NCBI RefSeq assembly: GCF_002079305.1
Contig: NZ_CP015039.1
Span: 3,022,001-3,086,000, forward strand
Direction: 5' to 3'
DNA from: Rhodovulum sp. P5
GTDB lineage: Bacteria > Pseudomonadota > Alphaproteobacteria > Rhodobacterales > Rhodobacteraceae
DNA length: 64,000 nucleotides
Part shown: in pieces, positions 52,769-63,196 of the stretch
Layout: every line of letters begins with the position of its first letter
Position numbering within the stretch: the first letter of the stretch is position 1
Notes under the pieces: model-generated
Databases searched by the model: none
Seen by the model: the letters and a program-made list of their open reading frames with translations, nothing else
Told to the model about the DNA's origin: nothing
Translations under genes and position numbers: made by a program

Positions 52769-54793
52769 TCACGCCGCGTCGTTGAGCCCGCGTCCTTTCA
52801 AGAGCGCCGCGACCCCAGGCAAGCGCCCGCGGAAGGCGGTATAGAGCGCCTCGGGTTCCTGCGTGCCGCCGGTGGACAGGACGTGGCGTTCCAGCGCCTC
52901 CGCCGTGGTGGGGTCGAACGGATCGCCCGCTTCCTCGAACGCGGCAAAGGCGTCGGCGTCCATCACCTCTGACCACATGTAGGAGTAATAGGCCGCGGCA
53001 TAGCCGCCACCGAAGACATGGGCGAAATGGGGCGTCGCATGGCGCATCCGGATCGCGCGGGGCATCCCGATCCCTTCCAGGATCTCGGCCTGTTTCTGCA
53101 TCGGGTCCGCAGGGGGTGGGCCGGCGTGAAACTCCAGATCGACTAGGGCGGAGGCGATGAACTCCACCGTCTGGAAGCCCATGTCATAGGTCGCGGCCTC
53201 CAGAACACGGTCCAGCATATCCTGGGGCATCGCATCGCCCGTCTCTGCATGGGTGGCGAAGGTCTTCAGCACGTCGGGTACTTCCAGCCAGTGTTCGTAA
53301 AGCTGGCTGGGCAGTTCGACGAAATCCCGCGCGACCGAGGTGCCCGACACGCTTTCATAGGTCACGTCGCTGAGCATCTGGTGCAGCGCATGGCCGAATT
53401 CGTGGAACAGCGTCCGAGCATCGTCATAGGACAGAAGCGCCGGCTGCCCCGCGCCCGGCTTGGCGAAGTTACAGACATTGATGACATGGGGCCGGATCTC
53501 GCCAGCCAGTTTCTGCTGGCTGCGCAGGGCCGTGCACCATGCGCCCGACCGCTTGCCAGAGCGCGCGAAGTAGTCGCCAATGAATACCGCCATATGGCGG
53601 CCATCCCGCGTCACCTGCCACGCGCGGGCGTCTGGATGATGCAGGGGCACGTCAAGGGCCGCGAACTCCAGCCCGAACAGGCGATGGGCACAGTCAAAGG
53701 CCGCCTCGATCATCCGGTCGAGTTGCAGGAAGGGTTTCAACGCGGCCTCGTCGAGGTCATGTTCGGCCTTGCGGCGCTTTTCGGAATAATAATGCCAGTC
53801 CCAGGGTTCCAGCGGGGCGGGATGGCCGTCTGCGACCAGCATTCCCTCCAGCACCCGCGCATCGGCATCCGCGCGCGCCTTGGCGGGCCCCCACACTTCC
53901 ATCAGCAATGTGCGCACGGCCTCGGGCGTCTTGGCCATCTCGGTTTCCAGCTTGTAGGCGGCGAAATTCTGATGGCCGAGCAGCGCCGCACGTTCGGCGC
54001 GGAGCGCTAGCGTCTCTGCCACGATGGCCCGGTTGTCGGTCGCGCCACCGCGCGCGCCGCGTGCTGTCCAGGCCTCATACGCCTTTTCCCGCAGGTCGCG
54101 CCGCGCAGAATATTGCAGGAAGGGAACGATAAGGGAGCGCGACAGGGTGATGACCGGCCCCTCCGTCCCCTTTTCGGCACCTGCTGCGCGGGCGCCCTCC
54201 ACCACGAAGTCGGGCAGCCCCTCCAGATCGGCCTCGGCCAGCGGCATGGTCCAGTCGCGTTCATCGGCCAGCAGGTTCTGCCCAAAGGCGGTGCCCAGTT
54301 CCGCAAGGCGGGTGTTGATCTCACGCAGGCGTGCGCGGCCTTCCTCCTCCAGCGCCGCGCCGGCCCGGACGAAGTCGCGATGCTTCAACTCCAGAACGCG
54401 TGTCTGCTCCGGCGACAGGTCAAGATCTTCGCGGGCCTGCCAGACAGCGTCGATCCGCGCAAAGAGGTCGGTGTTCAGCATCACATCCGAGGAGAACTCC
54501 GCCAGTCGCGGCGCGAAGGCCCTTTGAAGTGCTTCCCGTTCGGGATTGGCCTCGACCGAGGCCAGAAGAAAGAACACGCCAAGGACGTCATTCAGGGCCT
54601 GTCCGGCCAGTTCCAGCGCCTCTATCGTATTGGTGAAGTCGGGCGCGTCGGGATTTGCCGCGATCGCCTCTATCTGTGTTTGCGCCTCTGCTAGCGCGGT
54701 GTCGAATGCATCGGCGAACTGGTCGTCGGCGAATGCGGCGAAATCGGGCAGATCGAACGGCGCCGTGCGCGGCGCGAGAAGGGGATTGGTCAT
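52769..54793 (-). CDS. M3-family zinc metallopeptidase (Dcp/oligopeptidase A type)
   Basis: The 674-residue cytosolic enzyme has the zinc site H464-E465-F-G-H468 in TLFHEFGHALHQML and the later glutamate-bearing VELPSQLYEHW segment. The long helical N-terminal half (to about 240) and the terminal GGGYAAAYYSYMWSEVMDADAF are also typical. No signal peptide is present. It cleaves oligopeptides produced by other proteases. Length fits dipeptidyl carboxypeptidase/oligopeptidase A members. The start ATG 54793 has a GAGGCT-type weak site upstream; a 209-base gap to the next gene should hold its promoter. Confidence 0.95.
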   Translation of the reverse strand: MTNPLLAPRTAPFDLPDFAAFADDQFADAFDTALAEAQTQIEAIAANPDAPDFTNTIEALELAGQALNDVLGVFFLLASVEANPEREALQRAFAPRLAEFSSDVMLNTDLFARIDAVWQAREDLDLSPEQTRVLELKHRDFVRAGAALEEEGRARLREINTRLAELGTAFGQNLLADERDWTMPLAEADLEGLPDFVVEGARAAGAEKGTEGPVITLSRSLIVPFLQYSARRDLREKAYEAWTARGARGGATDNRAIVAETLALRAERAALLGHQNFAAYKLETEMAKTPEAVRTLLMEVWGPAKARADADARVLEGMLVADGHPAPLEPWDWHYYSEKRRKAEHDLDEAALKPFLQLDRMIEAAFDCAHRLFGLEFAALDVPLHHPDARAWQVTRDGRHMAVFIGDYFARSGKRSGAWCTALRSQQKLAGEIRPHVINVCNFAKPGAGQPALLSYDDARTLFHEFGHALHQMLSDVTYESVSGTSVARDFVELPSQLYEHWLEVPDVLKTFATHAETGDAMPQDMLDRVLEAATYDMGFQTVEFIASALVDLEFHAGPPPADPMQKQAEILEGIGMPRAIRMRHATPHFAHVFGGGYAAAYYSYMWSEVMDADAFAAFEEAGDPFDPTTAEALERHVLSTGGTQEPEALYTAFRGRLPGVAALLKGRGLNDAA

Positions 54794-55002
54794 AGAGCCT
54801 CCGTTTCCCCGAAAGGCTTAGCTGGATGGCGGGCCGGTTCAAGGCTGCATTTCACGGCGAAGGACGTGGCGTCGCCTTTGGGTCGTTAGAGTTTTCGCCA
54901 AACCCTCTGTTTTCCGCACGGCTGCGATGATCCGGAGAAACCAAATATGAACCGGCCGCCCCGATCTTCGGCCGCACGTCCTGCACTCAGAACGAGGTAG
55001 TC

Positions 55003-55782
55003 ATGATCGCGCGAACCGGGTCGCTGATACTCGCCTTTGCATACGTTTTTGCCGGGTGGGCTGCCCCCGTGTCCGCGGAGCAGATGAGCCTTTTCTCGGC
55101 CTCTGCCTTTTCCCGCGGCCCCGAAACCCTGGTTCCCGCGTCGCAGCCTGTCTCCGTTGCCGCGCCCCCGGCCGCCGGGGCCAGCCTTTTCGCGGGGCGG
55201 GAAGGCGGCAGTTTGTTCGCCCCCCTGCCGGAACGGGAGTTCGACGCCGATGGCGCGACCCGCGCGGCCATCCTCGACGCACTGACGCCCACCGGGGCAA
55301 AGGCTGTTCTTGCCGAACGTATCCGCCACCTGATCGGCCGGGCAGAGGCAGGCCGCCGCGGCTATGATGCCGTGCAGCACGGGGCGACACGCCGGCCTGC
55401 AAAGCTGCCCACCCGCATGACCATCGCCGAAATCTATCGTTGGATCGACAACACGCCCGGGCAGCCGCATGCCATCGGGCGCTATCAGTTCATCCCGGCA
55501 ACCTTGCGGCGTCTGGTCCGGGATCTGGGGGTCAGCGAAGGCGTCGTGTTCTCGCCCCAGCTTCAGGACAGGCTGGCCGATCTGCTGCTGGAAGAGGCGG
55601 GGCTGAGCGACTATGCCGCTGGCCGGATGGGGCGGCAGGCGTTCATGAACAACCTTGCCAAGATATGGGCGGGCTTGCCGACTTCCAGCGGTAAATCCCA
55701 CTATCACGGCTATGCCGGAAACCGCGCCACGATGACGTGGAGCCAGTTCGAGGCGGCGATGATGAAGATGTCCCGCGGCTGA
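55003..55782 (+). CDS. Exported lysozyme-like (muramidase/GH104-type) protein
   Basis: The 259-residue protein has a signal peptide (SLILAFAYVFAGWAAPVSA-E), a proline/alanine-rich spacer (about 30-85), and a lysozyme-like domain. Typical phage-endolysin-like strings are LIGRAEAGRRGYDAVQHG (with the likely catalytic Glu in RAEAG), MTIAEIYRWIDN, HAIGRYQFIPATLRRLV and AFMNNLAKIWAGLP. This suggests periplasmic cleavage of glycan strands in peptidoglycan. It stands alone with its own promoter region (54794-55002). It is not obviously prophage-borne, since no phage genes surround it. Confidence 0.85.
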   Translation: MIARTGSLILAFAYVFAGWAAPVSAEQMSLFSASAFSRGPETLVPASQPVSVAAPPAAGASLFAGREGGSLFAPLPEREFDADGATRAAILDALTPTGAKAVLAERIRHLIGRAEAGRRGYDAVQHGATRRPAKLPTRMTIAEIYRWIDNTPGQPHAIGRYQFIPATLRRLVRDLGVSEGVVFSPQLQDRLADLLLEEAGLSDYAAGRMGRQAFMNNLAKIWAGLPTSSGKSHYHGYAGNRATMTWSQFEAAMMKMSRG

Positions 55783-56008
55783 GCGCGGATGTTCAAGCCG
55801 CCGCGGCGGAGCGCCGGCAATTCGGTTCAAATTTTCTTATTCTTCGCTCCTTTCTGCCACGTTGCCGCCCGAGGGTGTGACTAGCTTTCCACCATGACGT
55901 GCAGCGCATCGGCCTCCGGTTCACGGAACGCATGTTCTGCGCGGTCAGGGTAGCGCCCGGATCGTTGTGCAAGGCTGCTTCGGACGGGCAAGTGAGCGAG
56001 TGAAGCAG

Positions 56009-57205
56009 ATGCAGATTTCCGTCCTCCCGTTTGAAACCCAGCAGGACCTCGATTGCCATGTCGCATCGCTGATGGCGGATGAGGAAGATCGCACCTTCTG
56101 TCTGCTGCATCTGAACGCGACGATGGACCCGTCGAGCGCCTTGGCCTGCGCCAGCCGCCGCGGCACGGTTCTTATTGGCGGAAGCTCCTGCCAGGGCGCG
56201 ATCACCGATGGGGGAATGGCGGGCGGCGCCATCTTTAGTATTCGCGACGCGAAAGGTTCTTACGGGGCTGCGTTGCGTTCCTTCGGCGACACGGCCGAGA
56301 CGCAGCCGGAACAGGCCGCGCGCGACGCCACGCTGGCGGCAATCCGGGATGCGGCGCGGCCGGGCGAACGGCCCGGTCTTGTCTGGGTCTATGGCACGCC
56401 GGGCGAGGAAGAGGCGGTCCTGAAGGGTATCGAAAGCGTCGTCGGCAGTGAAACGCCGATCCTCGGTGGCAGCGCGGCGGATAACAGCGTTGCGGGGGAG
56501 TGGTTCATCTTCGCCGAGGGGAAGCGGACGAGCCGGGGCGTGGCGGTCGGGGTGCTTTACCCGTCCTGCGAGGTGTCGATGGCCTACCAGAACGGCTATG
56601 CGCCGACCGGGAACAGCGGCATCGTCACCCGGGTCGCGGGGCGGCGGGTGCTGGAAATCGACGGGCGGCCCGCGGCCGAGGTCTATGATGACTGGACCGG
56701 CGGACTGATTTCAAAGGCGGGGGACACATCGCGGCCCCGGTCGATCCTCAGCGATAGCGCGTTCTGGCCGCTGGGCCGGGAAACGCACCGCGTTGCGGAT
56801 GTTCCATTCTACATTCTGGCCCATCCCAGCGTGGTCGATGCCGATGGCGGACTGGAGCTTTTCGCCGATGTGGCCGAAGGGGAACGGCTGACGCAGATGA
56901 CGGGGTCGGTCTCGGGGCTGACGTCGCGTGCGGCTCGGGTGGCGGACCTTGCCGCCAAGGCCGGTGGGCTTGATCCCGACAGTATTGCCGGGGCGCTGGT
57001 GGTCTATTGCGCCGGGTGCATGCTGAGCGTGCGCGACCGGATCGGCGACGTGGTCGGCGGCGTCCGCGAGGCGATCCCGAATGTACCATTCGCCGGGGTT
57101 TTCACCTTCGGTGAACAGGGGCCGATCCTGAGCTCGGGCAACCGGCACGGCAACCTGATGATTTCCTGTGTTGTGTTTTCGAAGGAGGAGTTGGGAGCAT
57201 GGTAA
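56009..57205 (+). CDS. FIST-domain signal-transduction protein
   Basis: The 398-residue cytosolic protein consists of FIST_N (about 30-220; GTVLIGGSSCQGAITDGG, GSAADNSVAGEWFIF) and FIST_C (about 225-380; AYQNGYAPTGNSGIVTRVAGRRVLEIDG and FAGVFTFGEQGPI). FIST is a sensory module thought to bind small ligands such as amino acids, and is often joined to kinases or chemoreceptors. ATG 56009 is preferred over the opening at 55967. Its stop lies within the start region of the histidine kinase (7-base overlap, 57199-57205), so the two proteins are made together and probably interact. The 226-base gap upstream has no gene. Confidence 0.92.
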   Translation: MQISVLPFETQQDLDCHVASLMADEEDRTFCLLHLNATMDPSSALACASRRGTVLIGGSSCQGAITDGGMAGGAIFSIRDAKGSYGAALRSFGDTAETQPEQAARDATLAAIRDAARPGERPGLVWVYGTPGEEEAVLKGIESVVGSETPILGGSAADNSVAGEWFIFAEGKRTSRGVAVGVLYPSCEVSMAYQNGYAPTGNSGIVTRVAGRRVLEIDGRPAAEVYDDWTGGLISKAGDTSRPRSILSDSAFWPLGRETHRVADVPFYILAHPSVVDADGGLELFADVAEGERLTQMTGSVSGLTSRAARVADLAAKAGGLDPDSIAGALVVYCAGCMLSVRDRIGDVVGGVREAIPNVPFAGVFTFGEQGPILSSGNRHGNLMISCVVFSKEELGAW

Positions 57206-59982
57206 TGGAAAACGACGAACGTCTGCGTGAGTCCCTTCTCGAACTTCAGGTTCTGCGGGACCGCGAACGGCAAGCCCACCAGGAGACGTCTGGCCTTTTG
57301 TCCGCGATCGAGGGGTATGCCCGTGCGAAATCGCCCGCTCTTGCGGTGGCGTCGCTGTTTGGCTCTCTCAACGCGGCGACGGGCGCGGCAACCTCCGTCA
57401 TCGTTGAGCAAGGCGCCGACGACATTGCGTGCGTGCTGATCGGCACCGATGATGTGGATCGCGGCAAGACTCTCGCGCTGCCCGCGCCCATGCTGTCCCG
57501 CGCCCGCAATGTCGCGGATCTTTCCGCGCTTGGGGATTTGGCCGGCAGCTTCGACACCGCGGCGTATCTCAGCATGGTGTGCACCCCGCTTGAACCGGCC
57601 GAGGATGGGCGGCAACGGGCGCTGCTGTGCTTTGGCCCGAACCGCGCAATGTTCACGCCGTCCCATATGCGGCTGGTGACGCGCCTGGCCCGGCTGTTCG
57701 CACCGGCGCTTGAAACCGCACGCCTTGCCGCCGACAATGCCCTTCTTGCCGCCGTGATCGAGGGCGCCTCTGCCGGGTTCGCGATCACCGACACCAGCGG
57801 GAATGGCGACCCGCTGGTCTATGTCAATCGCGCCTTCGAGGACTTGACCGGCTATACCGCGGACGAGGTCGTCGGGAAGAACTGCCGTTTCCTGAGCGAC
57901 GAACGTCTCGACGCGACAGAGCGGGCCCGGCTTCGCGAAGCTGTCCAGAACCGGTCGAAAGGTCAGTTCCTGCTGCGCAACCGGCGCAAGGATGGCGAGC
58001 CGTTCTGGAACGAGCTGACGCTGTTCCCCGTCCGCGACGCCGCCGGGAACTCCACCCATCTTGTGGCTACGCAAACCGATGTCTCTGCGCGGGTAGAGGC
58101 GGAACTGGAACGCGACAAGCTGCGCAAGCGGATGACGCAAGCCCTGACCATGACCGAGGATGCCTTCCTTCTGCTGTCGGAGGAGGGAGAGGTGCTTCTG
58201 GCGAACGATGCGATGCGCGTGGCCTTTCCCGCCCCCGGCGCCGACTGGGAGGTCGCCAGTTCCTTCGGCAAGAACCGCGGTTGCCACATCACCCATCTGA
58301 CACCCGTTGTCGGGACATCGACCTTGCCATCGTTCCACGCGTTGCGCGAAATCGCGCGGTTCGAACAGAGCACCGATATCACCCTGGCCAACGGCAAGTC
58401 CTATCTGCTGCGCTGCCGTCGCGATGTCGATGGAACGTTGGTCCTGACCGCGACCGAGATCACACGCGTCAAGAAGATGGAGGCCCTGCTGCGCCAACGG
58501 CTTGCGGCGATCGAGGCGACCTTCGACGGGATCGTGCTGCTGGATGAGGACGAGCGGATCGTCTACATGAACGGCTCTGCCAGCGCGATGCTGGGTTATT
58601 CCCGGGCCAATGATGCGCGCACCCTTGACTGGCGCAGTCACTACGTGACAGCGCCGGAAGAAGGCGACGGCAAGCAGGTGATCGAGTGCAAATGCGCACG
58701 CGATGGGGCGCCCAGGACGCATGAGATCACGCGCTCTACACTTGATGGCGGCAGGGCGGTGCTGATCCTGCGCGACATCACTGAACGCCTGGCGGAGGAG
58801 AACCGCCAGAACCAGCTTCGTGGTGCGCTGGCCCGGGCCCAGAAGCAGGAGGCCCTGACCCAGTTGGCCGCGGGCATCGCGCATGATTTCAACAACCTTC
58901 TGTCGGTGATCCACGGGTCGGCCAGCATGATCCGCATGGACGGCAACACCGGGGAAACCGGCCGCGACCATGCCCGCCGGATCCTGACCGCAGGGGAGCG
59001 TGCAGCCCGGCTGGTCAATCGACTGCTCGACATCGGGGGGGAGCCCGAGATGACGGCGTTCGAGTTGCACATGGCGTTGTCGGACGTGACGACGATGATG
59101 GGGGCCTCGCTGCCGTCCAATGTCTCCCTCGATGTCGGGATGGAAGATGAACTGATGCTGCTGCGGGGCGATCCCGGAACGCTGAACCAGATCTGCGTCA
59201 ACCTCATCCTGAATGCCGCCGACGCGATGCCGGCGGAAGGGGGCGAGATCGACCTGTCGGTGACGGTCGAGGCTGTCCCCCATGCCCGCGCCCTGAGCGT
59301 CGGCATGCTGGGGGCGGGGCAACGCTATGCCCGGGTCGAAGTGGCCGATACCGGTTCGGGCATGGATGCCGACACGATGGCACAGATATTCGAGCCGCAC
59401 TTCACGACGAAAGGCGCGCGGGGTACCGGGCTCGGCCTGACCATGGTTGCCCTGGAAAGCCGGAGCGCCGGCGGCGGGGTTGAAGTGCACAGCACCCCCG
59501 GCGAGGGCTCAAGCTTTGTCGTCTACTGGCCGCTGGAAGATGCGGGGGCCGAGATCGACCTTTCGGCGGACGCCCCACCGCTGGAGGACCTCAGCGGCCA
59601 GAGCTTCCTGATCATCGACGATGATCTTCAGGTGGGCGAGGTTCTGCAGGCCTATCTGGAAAGCCGCGGGGCAGAGGTCGCGTTCTGCGAGATGCCCGAA
59701 GTCGCGCTCGATGTGATCGAGGAAGAACCCGAGGCGTGGACCGCGATCATTTCCGACTATGACATGGTCGGAATGAATGGCGGGGACCTTGTCGAACGAC
59801 TGGGCCGGACCGTGCCCGATCTTCCGGTGATCCTGATCACGGCGCTGGCCCGCCGCCTGACCGATCCGCGCGTCGCCCCTGGCAAGATCGCAGGCCTGAT
59901 CGCCAAGCCCGTGGACCTGGGAGAGTTCGAGCGGACCCTGTCGGCCGTGGCCACCCGGCGAGAGATGCCCTGCGCCGCCTGA
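57199..59982 (+). CDS. LOV/PAS hybrid sensor histidine kinase with receiver domain
   Basis: The 927-residue cytosolic protein has a GAF-like N-terminal region (about 30-180) and a LOV-type PAS (about 185-300). Further PAS segments (310-540), a kinase core with phospho-His562 in GIAHDFNNLLSV, N-box NLILNAADAM and ATP lid FEPHFTTKGARGTGLGL, and a C-terminal receiver with phospho-Asp853 follow. The LOV domain shows GKNCRFL with Cys229, Arg230 and Arg246, then Asn261, Asn271 (FWN) and Gln292. The spacings of 32, 42 and 63 residues from Cys are those of plant LOV2 domains. The usual Gln at Cys+4 is Ser233. Flavin photochemistry is thus likely. It pairs with the overlapping FIST gene. Confidence 0.93.
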   Translation: MVMENDERLRESLLELQVLRDRERQAHQETSGLLSAIEGYARAKSPALAVASLFGSLNAATGAATSVIVEQGADDIACVLIGTDDVDRGKTLALPAPMLSRARNVADLSALGDLAGSFDTAAYLSMVCTPLEPAEDGRQRALLCFGPNRAMFTPSHMRLVTRLARLFAPALETARLAADNALLAAVIEGASAGFAITDTSGNGDPLVYVNRAFEDLTGYTADEVVGKNCRFLSDERLDATERARLREAVQNRSKGQFLLRNRRKDGEPFWNELTLFPVRDAAGNSTHLVATQTDVSARVEAELERDKLRKRMTQALTMTEDAFLLLSEEGEVLLANDAMRVAFPAPGADWEVASSFGKNRGCHITHLTPVVGTSTLPSFHALREIARFEQSTDITLANGKSYLLRCRRDVDGTLVLTATEITRVKKMEALLRQRLAAIEATFDGIVLLDEDERIVYMNGSASAMLGYSRANDARTLDWRSHYVTAPEEGDGKQVIECKCARDGAPRTHEITRSTLDGGRAVLILRDITERLAEENRQNQLRGALARAQKQEALTQLAAGIAHDFNNLLSVIHGSASMIRMDGNTGETGRDHARRILTAGERAARLVNRLLDIGGEPEMTAFELHMALSDVTTMMGASLPSNVSLDVGMEDELMLLRGDPGTLNQICVNLILNAADAMPAEGGEIDLSVTVEAVPHARALSVGMLGAGQRYARVEVADTGSGMDADTMAQIFEPHFTTKGARGTGLGLTMVALESRSAGGGVEVHSTPGEGSSFVVYWPLEDAGAEIDLSADAPPLEDLSGQSFLIIDDDLQVGEVLQAYLESRGAEVAFCEMPEVALDVIEEEPEAWTAIISDYDMVGMNGGDLVERLGRTVPDLPVILITALARRLTDPRVAPGKIAGLIAKPVDLGEFERTLSAVATRREMPCAA

Positions 59983-60029
59983 GCGGGGCAGGGCCGTCGC
60001 CCGGGGCGTCAGGTATTTTGACCAAGCAG

Positions 60030-60055
60030 AAGGGACGGGGGCGACCCTGTCCCTT
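60030..60055. terminator. Hairpin between the convergent kinase and metG genes
   Basis: AAGGGAC pairs with GTCCCTT (60030-60036 with 60049-60055), extended by further G-C pairs with one mismatch, in the 126-base gap between the two stops. T-runs are weak on both sides, so it is a tentative bidirectional terminator. Confidence 0.5.
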
Positions 60056-60108
60056 CCCTTGGCTAGAACATCACCGGTGCCGCCATTCCCGCGCCCTATG
60101 GCAGGGGG

Positions 60109-61827
60109 TCAGGCGCGCGCCCCCGCGAACTGCGCCTGCCAGCCTTCGCGCTCTTCATCGGTAATCTTTCCGAACATCACGTCCGGCACGGTGAAGGCGT
60201 GGCCGGGTTTCAGCGTGTCGAGGGCAGCGACCAGATCCTCGGGCCAGGTGTCGTCATCGCTGTTCATGGCCTTGAGCATGGTCGCGCTGGCATCGGGAAG
60301 GAAGGGCGACGACAAAACCCCGTAAAACCGGATGAGGTTCAGCGAGAAGCGGACGATTGCGGCGGCGGCATCGGGGTTGGTCTTGAATTCAGACCACGGC
60401 GCGGCGGCCTGCAGGTATTCGTTGCCCGCGACCCAGATCGCGCGCAATTCTGCTGCGGCCTTGCGGACCTCGATGGCCTCCATATGCTCCTGATACGCCC
60501 GCAGGCGGATATACAGATCGTCGATCAGTTCGTTTTCGCGGTCGCCATAGGCACCGCCTTCGGGCACCACCTCGCCGAATTTCGACCGACAGAATTTCGT
60601 GACGCGGCTGACGAAATTGCCCAGAACGTCGGCGAGGTCCTTGTTCACGCTGGCCTGGAAGTTCTCCCAGGTGAACTCGCTGTCGGAGTTTTCCGGGGCG
60701 TGGGACAACAGCCACCAGCGCCAGTAATCGGCGGGCAGGATCGACAGCGCCTGATCCATGAACACGCCGCGGCCCTGGCTGGTGGAGAACTGCCCGCCAT
60801 CGTAGTTCAGGTAGTTGAACGACTTGATGTAGTCGACCAGCTTCCACGGATCGCGGGAGCCCATGATGGTGGCGGGGAAGGACAGGGTGTGGAAGGGCAC
60901 GTTGTCCTTGCCCATGAACTGAACGTATCGCACGTCGTCCGCGCCTTCATCGGTGCGCCACCAGCGGCGCCAGTCGGCGTCGGACTTGTCGTTGGCCTCG
61001 GCCCATTCGGCAGAGGCGGCAATGTATTCGATGGGCGCGTCGAACCAGACATAGAAGACCTTGCCCTCCATCCCCGGCCAGTCCTCTTCGCCCTTCCTGA
61101 CGGGGATGCCCCAGTTCAGGTCGCGGGTGATTCCGCGGTCCTGCAGCCCGTCGCCATCGTGCAGCCATTTCTTGGCGATCGAGGTCGTCAGCACCGGCCA
61201 GTCGGTCTTGCTGTCGATCCAGGCCTCCAGTTCGCCTTTCAGGGCGGACTGGCGCAGATACAGGTGCTTGGTCTCGCGCACTTCCAGATCGGTAGAGCCC
61301 GAGATTGCCGAACGCGGCTCGATCAGGTCGGTGGGGTCAAGCTGCTTGGTGCAGTTCTCGCACTGGTCGCCGCGGGCCTTTTCATAGCCGCAATTCGGGC
61401 AGGTCCCCTCGATATACCGGTCGGGCAGGAACCGGCCGTCGGCGTTGGAGTAGACCTGTTTTTCGGTCACCTCCTCGATAAAGCCGTTGTCCGCCAGCCG
61501 GCCCGCGAAATACTGGGTCAGCTTGTGGTTCTGCGGGCTGGAGGACCGGCCGAAATGGTCAAAGGACAGCCGGAACCCTTGGGCCAGTTCCGACTGAACC
61601 ATGTGCATGCGGGCGCAATAGTCGGCCACGGGCTCACCCGTTTTCGCCGCGGCCAGTTCCGCGGGGGTGCCGTGTTCATCGGTGGCGCACAGGAACATCA
61701 CCTCGTGCCCGCGGGCGCGCATGTAACGGGCGTAAAGGTCGGCGGGCAACTGGCTGCCGACGAGGTTGCCCAGATGCTTGATCCCGTTGATGTAGGGGAT
61801 CGCCGAGGTGATGAGGATACGTGCCAT
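60109..61827 (-). CDS. metG: Methionyl-tRNA synthetase
   Basis: The 572-residue class I synthetase charges tRNA-Met. It has the HIGH-type KHLGN near residue 18, a zinc knuckle [17 protein letters not shown] and the family region [20 protein letters not shown]. The KMSKS loop is QFSTSQGRG, lacking the second Lys, a variant I believe occurs in some bacterial MetRS. The helical anticodon domain follows (about 385-540), and there is no C-terminal tRNA-binding extension. ATG 61827 ([15 protein letters not shown]) is the family start; the longer opening to 61908 is rejected. Confidence 0.97.
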   Translation of the reverse strand: MARILITSAIPYINGIKHLGNLVGSQLPADLYARYMRARGHEVMFLCATDEHGTPAELAAAKTGEPVADYCARMHMVQSELAQGFRLSFDHFGRSSSPQNHKLTQYFAGRLADNGFIEEVTEKQVYSNADGRFLPDRYIEGTCPNCGYEKARGDQCENCTKQLDPTDLIEPRSAISGSTDLEVRETKHLYLRQSALKGELEAWIDSKTDWPVLTTSIAKKWLHDGDGLQDRGITRDLNWGIPVRKGEEDWPGMEGKVFYVWFDAPIEYIAASAEWAEANDKSDADWRRWWRTDEGADDVRYVQFMGKDNVPFHTLSFPATIMGSRDPWKLVDYIKSFNYLNYDGGQFSTSQGRGVFMDQALSILPADYWRWWLLSHAPENSDSEFTWENFQASVNKDLADVLGNFVSRVTKFCRSKFGEVVPEGGAYGDRENELIDDLYIRLRAYQEHMEAIEVRKAAAELRAIWVAGNEYLQAAAPWSEFKTNPDAAAAIVRFSLNLIRFYGVLSSPFLPDASATMLKAMNSDDDTWPEDLVAALDTLKPGHAFTVPDVMFGKITDEEREGWQAQFAGARA

Positions 61828-61885
61828 CTGCGGTTGCCTTCTTCCCGGGGGTGCGGCTCCGTTTAGCGGATGGTTTTGGCGATGG

Positions 61886-63121
61886 CTAGCGGGTCTCGTC
61901 CTCGCCATGGTCGCGGCCGGGCTTGATCAGCCGGCCGACGAGGAATGAGGTCTGCGGCGTCCAGACATAGGGCGTTCGTGCGCCGGCAGCGCGGATGCGC
62001 ATGCTGGTCAAACCGAACAGCACAAGCCCGGCATGGCCCGCTGCGATCAGCCCGAAAAGCGCGGCCGGTCCGTGCTGCGCGACAAGGCCGGAGGCCACCA
62101 GCGGCGAGGCGATGGCCCCCACGGCGAAGAAGAACAGCATGGCCGCGGACAGATCGACACGTTCGTCGTCGCTGGCGCAGTCATGGGCATGGGCGGTGGA
62201 GACCGAGTAGACCGGGAAACTGGCGGCCCCGAACAGGGTGGAGGACAGGAACACGGCGGCGGTGCCCCCGGCGCTGACGGCAACCGTGATGGCGCAGGTG
62301 GCAATGGCGGCGAGCGACAGGCCGATCAGTACGCGGCGCCGGTCGAACCGGTCGGCAAGCGCGCCCACGGGATATTGCGCAAGCGCCCCGCCGGCCACGA
62401 AGGCCGCAAGAAACAGGCCGATCTGATCGGGCCGCAGGCCGACGGCCTGCCCGTAAACCGGGCCGACCATGCGAAAGGCGGCCGCCGACAGCCCGGCCAC
62501 GATCACACCCACGGTCGCCAGCGGCGAACGCCGGATCGCAAGGCCGGGGCGCAGGCGCGGCGCGATGGGCAATTGCGGCTGGCGCAGGGGCGTGACGGTC
62601 AGCGGCAGAAGGGCCGCGACGCAGAGCAGCGCCAGCAGGTTGTAGGAGACATAGGCCGCAGGGGGCAGCACCCCGATCAGGAGTTGCGCGGAAAGCGAGG
62701 CGCCCATTTCCGTGATCCGGTAGCTGCCCATGGCGCGGCCCCGTATCGCGTTGGGCAGCCGGGCGTTCAGCCAGGATTCAATCGCGGTGTGGCATCCCGC
62801 GATGCACAGGCCCGTGGCCACGCGCATCCCCGCCCAGGCGATGGGGTCGACGATCATCATGTGGGCGATCAGACCCATCGCCCCGGTGGCGGTGAAGGCG
62901 GCGAAGGCGCGGCTGTGGCCGACCGCCCCCATCAGGCGCGGCGCCCACCAGCAGCCGATGAAGAAGCCCAGGAAATGCGCCGAGCCCAACAGACCGACCT
63001 CGGCCGTGGAAAAGCCCAAGGCCAGACCCGAAAGCGCATCGAGCGGCCCGACCCCGGCCGAGGACAGTTGCAGCAGGATGACCGACAGGAACAGGGCCGC
63101 GAGGGAGAAAAGCAGGCGCAT
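61886..63121 (-). CDS. MFS transporter (YfkF/UMF1-like sugar/drug type)
   Basis: The 411-residue membrane protein has about twelve helices. It carries the helix 2-3 segment [23 protein letters not shown] and the half-repeat loop [14 protein letters not shown] (motif A-like) between helices 8 and 9. It also has a cytosolic region [15 protein letters not shown] in the middle. The first helix begins directly at the N-terminus ([23 protein letters not shown]). Substrate is unknown. It lies 58 bases upstream of metG in the same direction and 75 bases after the ImuA-like gene, so partial co-transcription is possible. Confidence 0.88.
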   Translation of the reverse strand: MRLLFSLAALFLSVILLQLSSAGVGPLDALSGLALGFSTAEVGLLGSAHFLGFFIGCWWAPRLMGAVGHSRAFAAFTATGAMGLIAHMMIVDPIAWAGMRVATGLCIAGCHTAIESWLNARLPNAIRGRAMGSYRITEMGASLSAQLLIGVLPPAAYVSYNLLALLCVAALLPLTVTPLRQPQLPIAPRLRPGLAIRRSPLATVGVIVAGLSAAAFRMVGPVYGQAVGLRPDQIGLFLAAFVAGGALAQYPVGALADRFDRRRVLIGLSLAAIATCAITVAVSAGGTAAVFLSSTLFGAASFPVYSVSTAHAHDCASDDERVDLSAAMLFFFAVGAIASPLVASGLVAQHGPAALFGLIAAGHAGLVLFGLTSMRIRAAGARTPYVWTPQTSFLVGRLIKPGRDHGEDETR

Positions 63122-63196
63122 GGCCCCTTCCTTGTAGCCGAGCGCTGGCCAGAGGGGCAGTGCGGAATCCGGACGTGCCGGCGGGCCGGGGCGTGT

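Noticed and set aside
55003..55782. Prophage remnant because of the endolysin-like domain
   Set aside because: The protein has a normal Sec signal and no other phage gene lies nearby.
57004..59490. Very long open frame on the minus strand inside the LOV histidine kinase gene
   Set aside because: It is antisense to a protein with clear catalytic motifs, lacks recognisable domains, and is Arg/His/Gly/Pro-rich, as expected for a frame shadow in GC-rich DNA.
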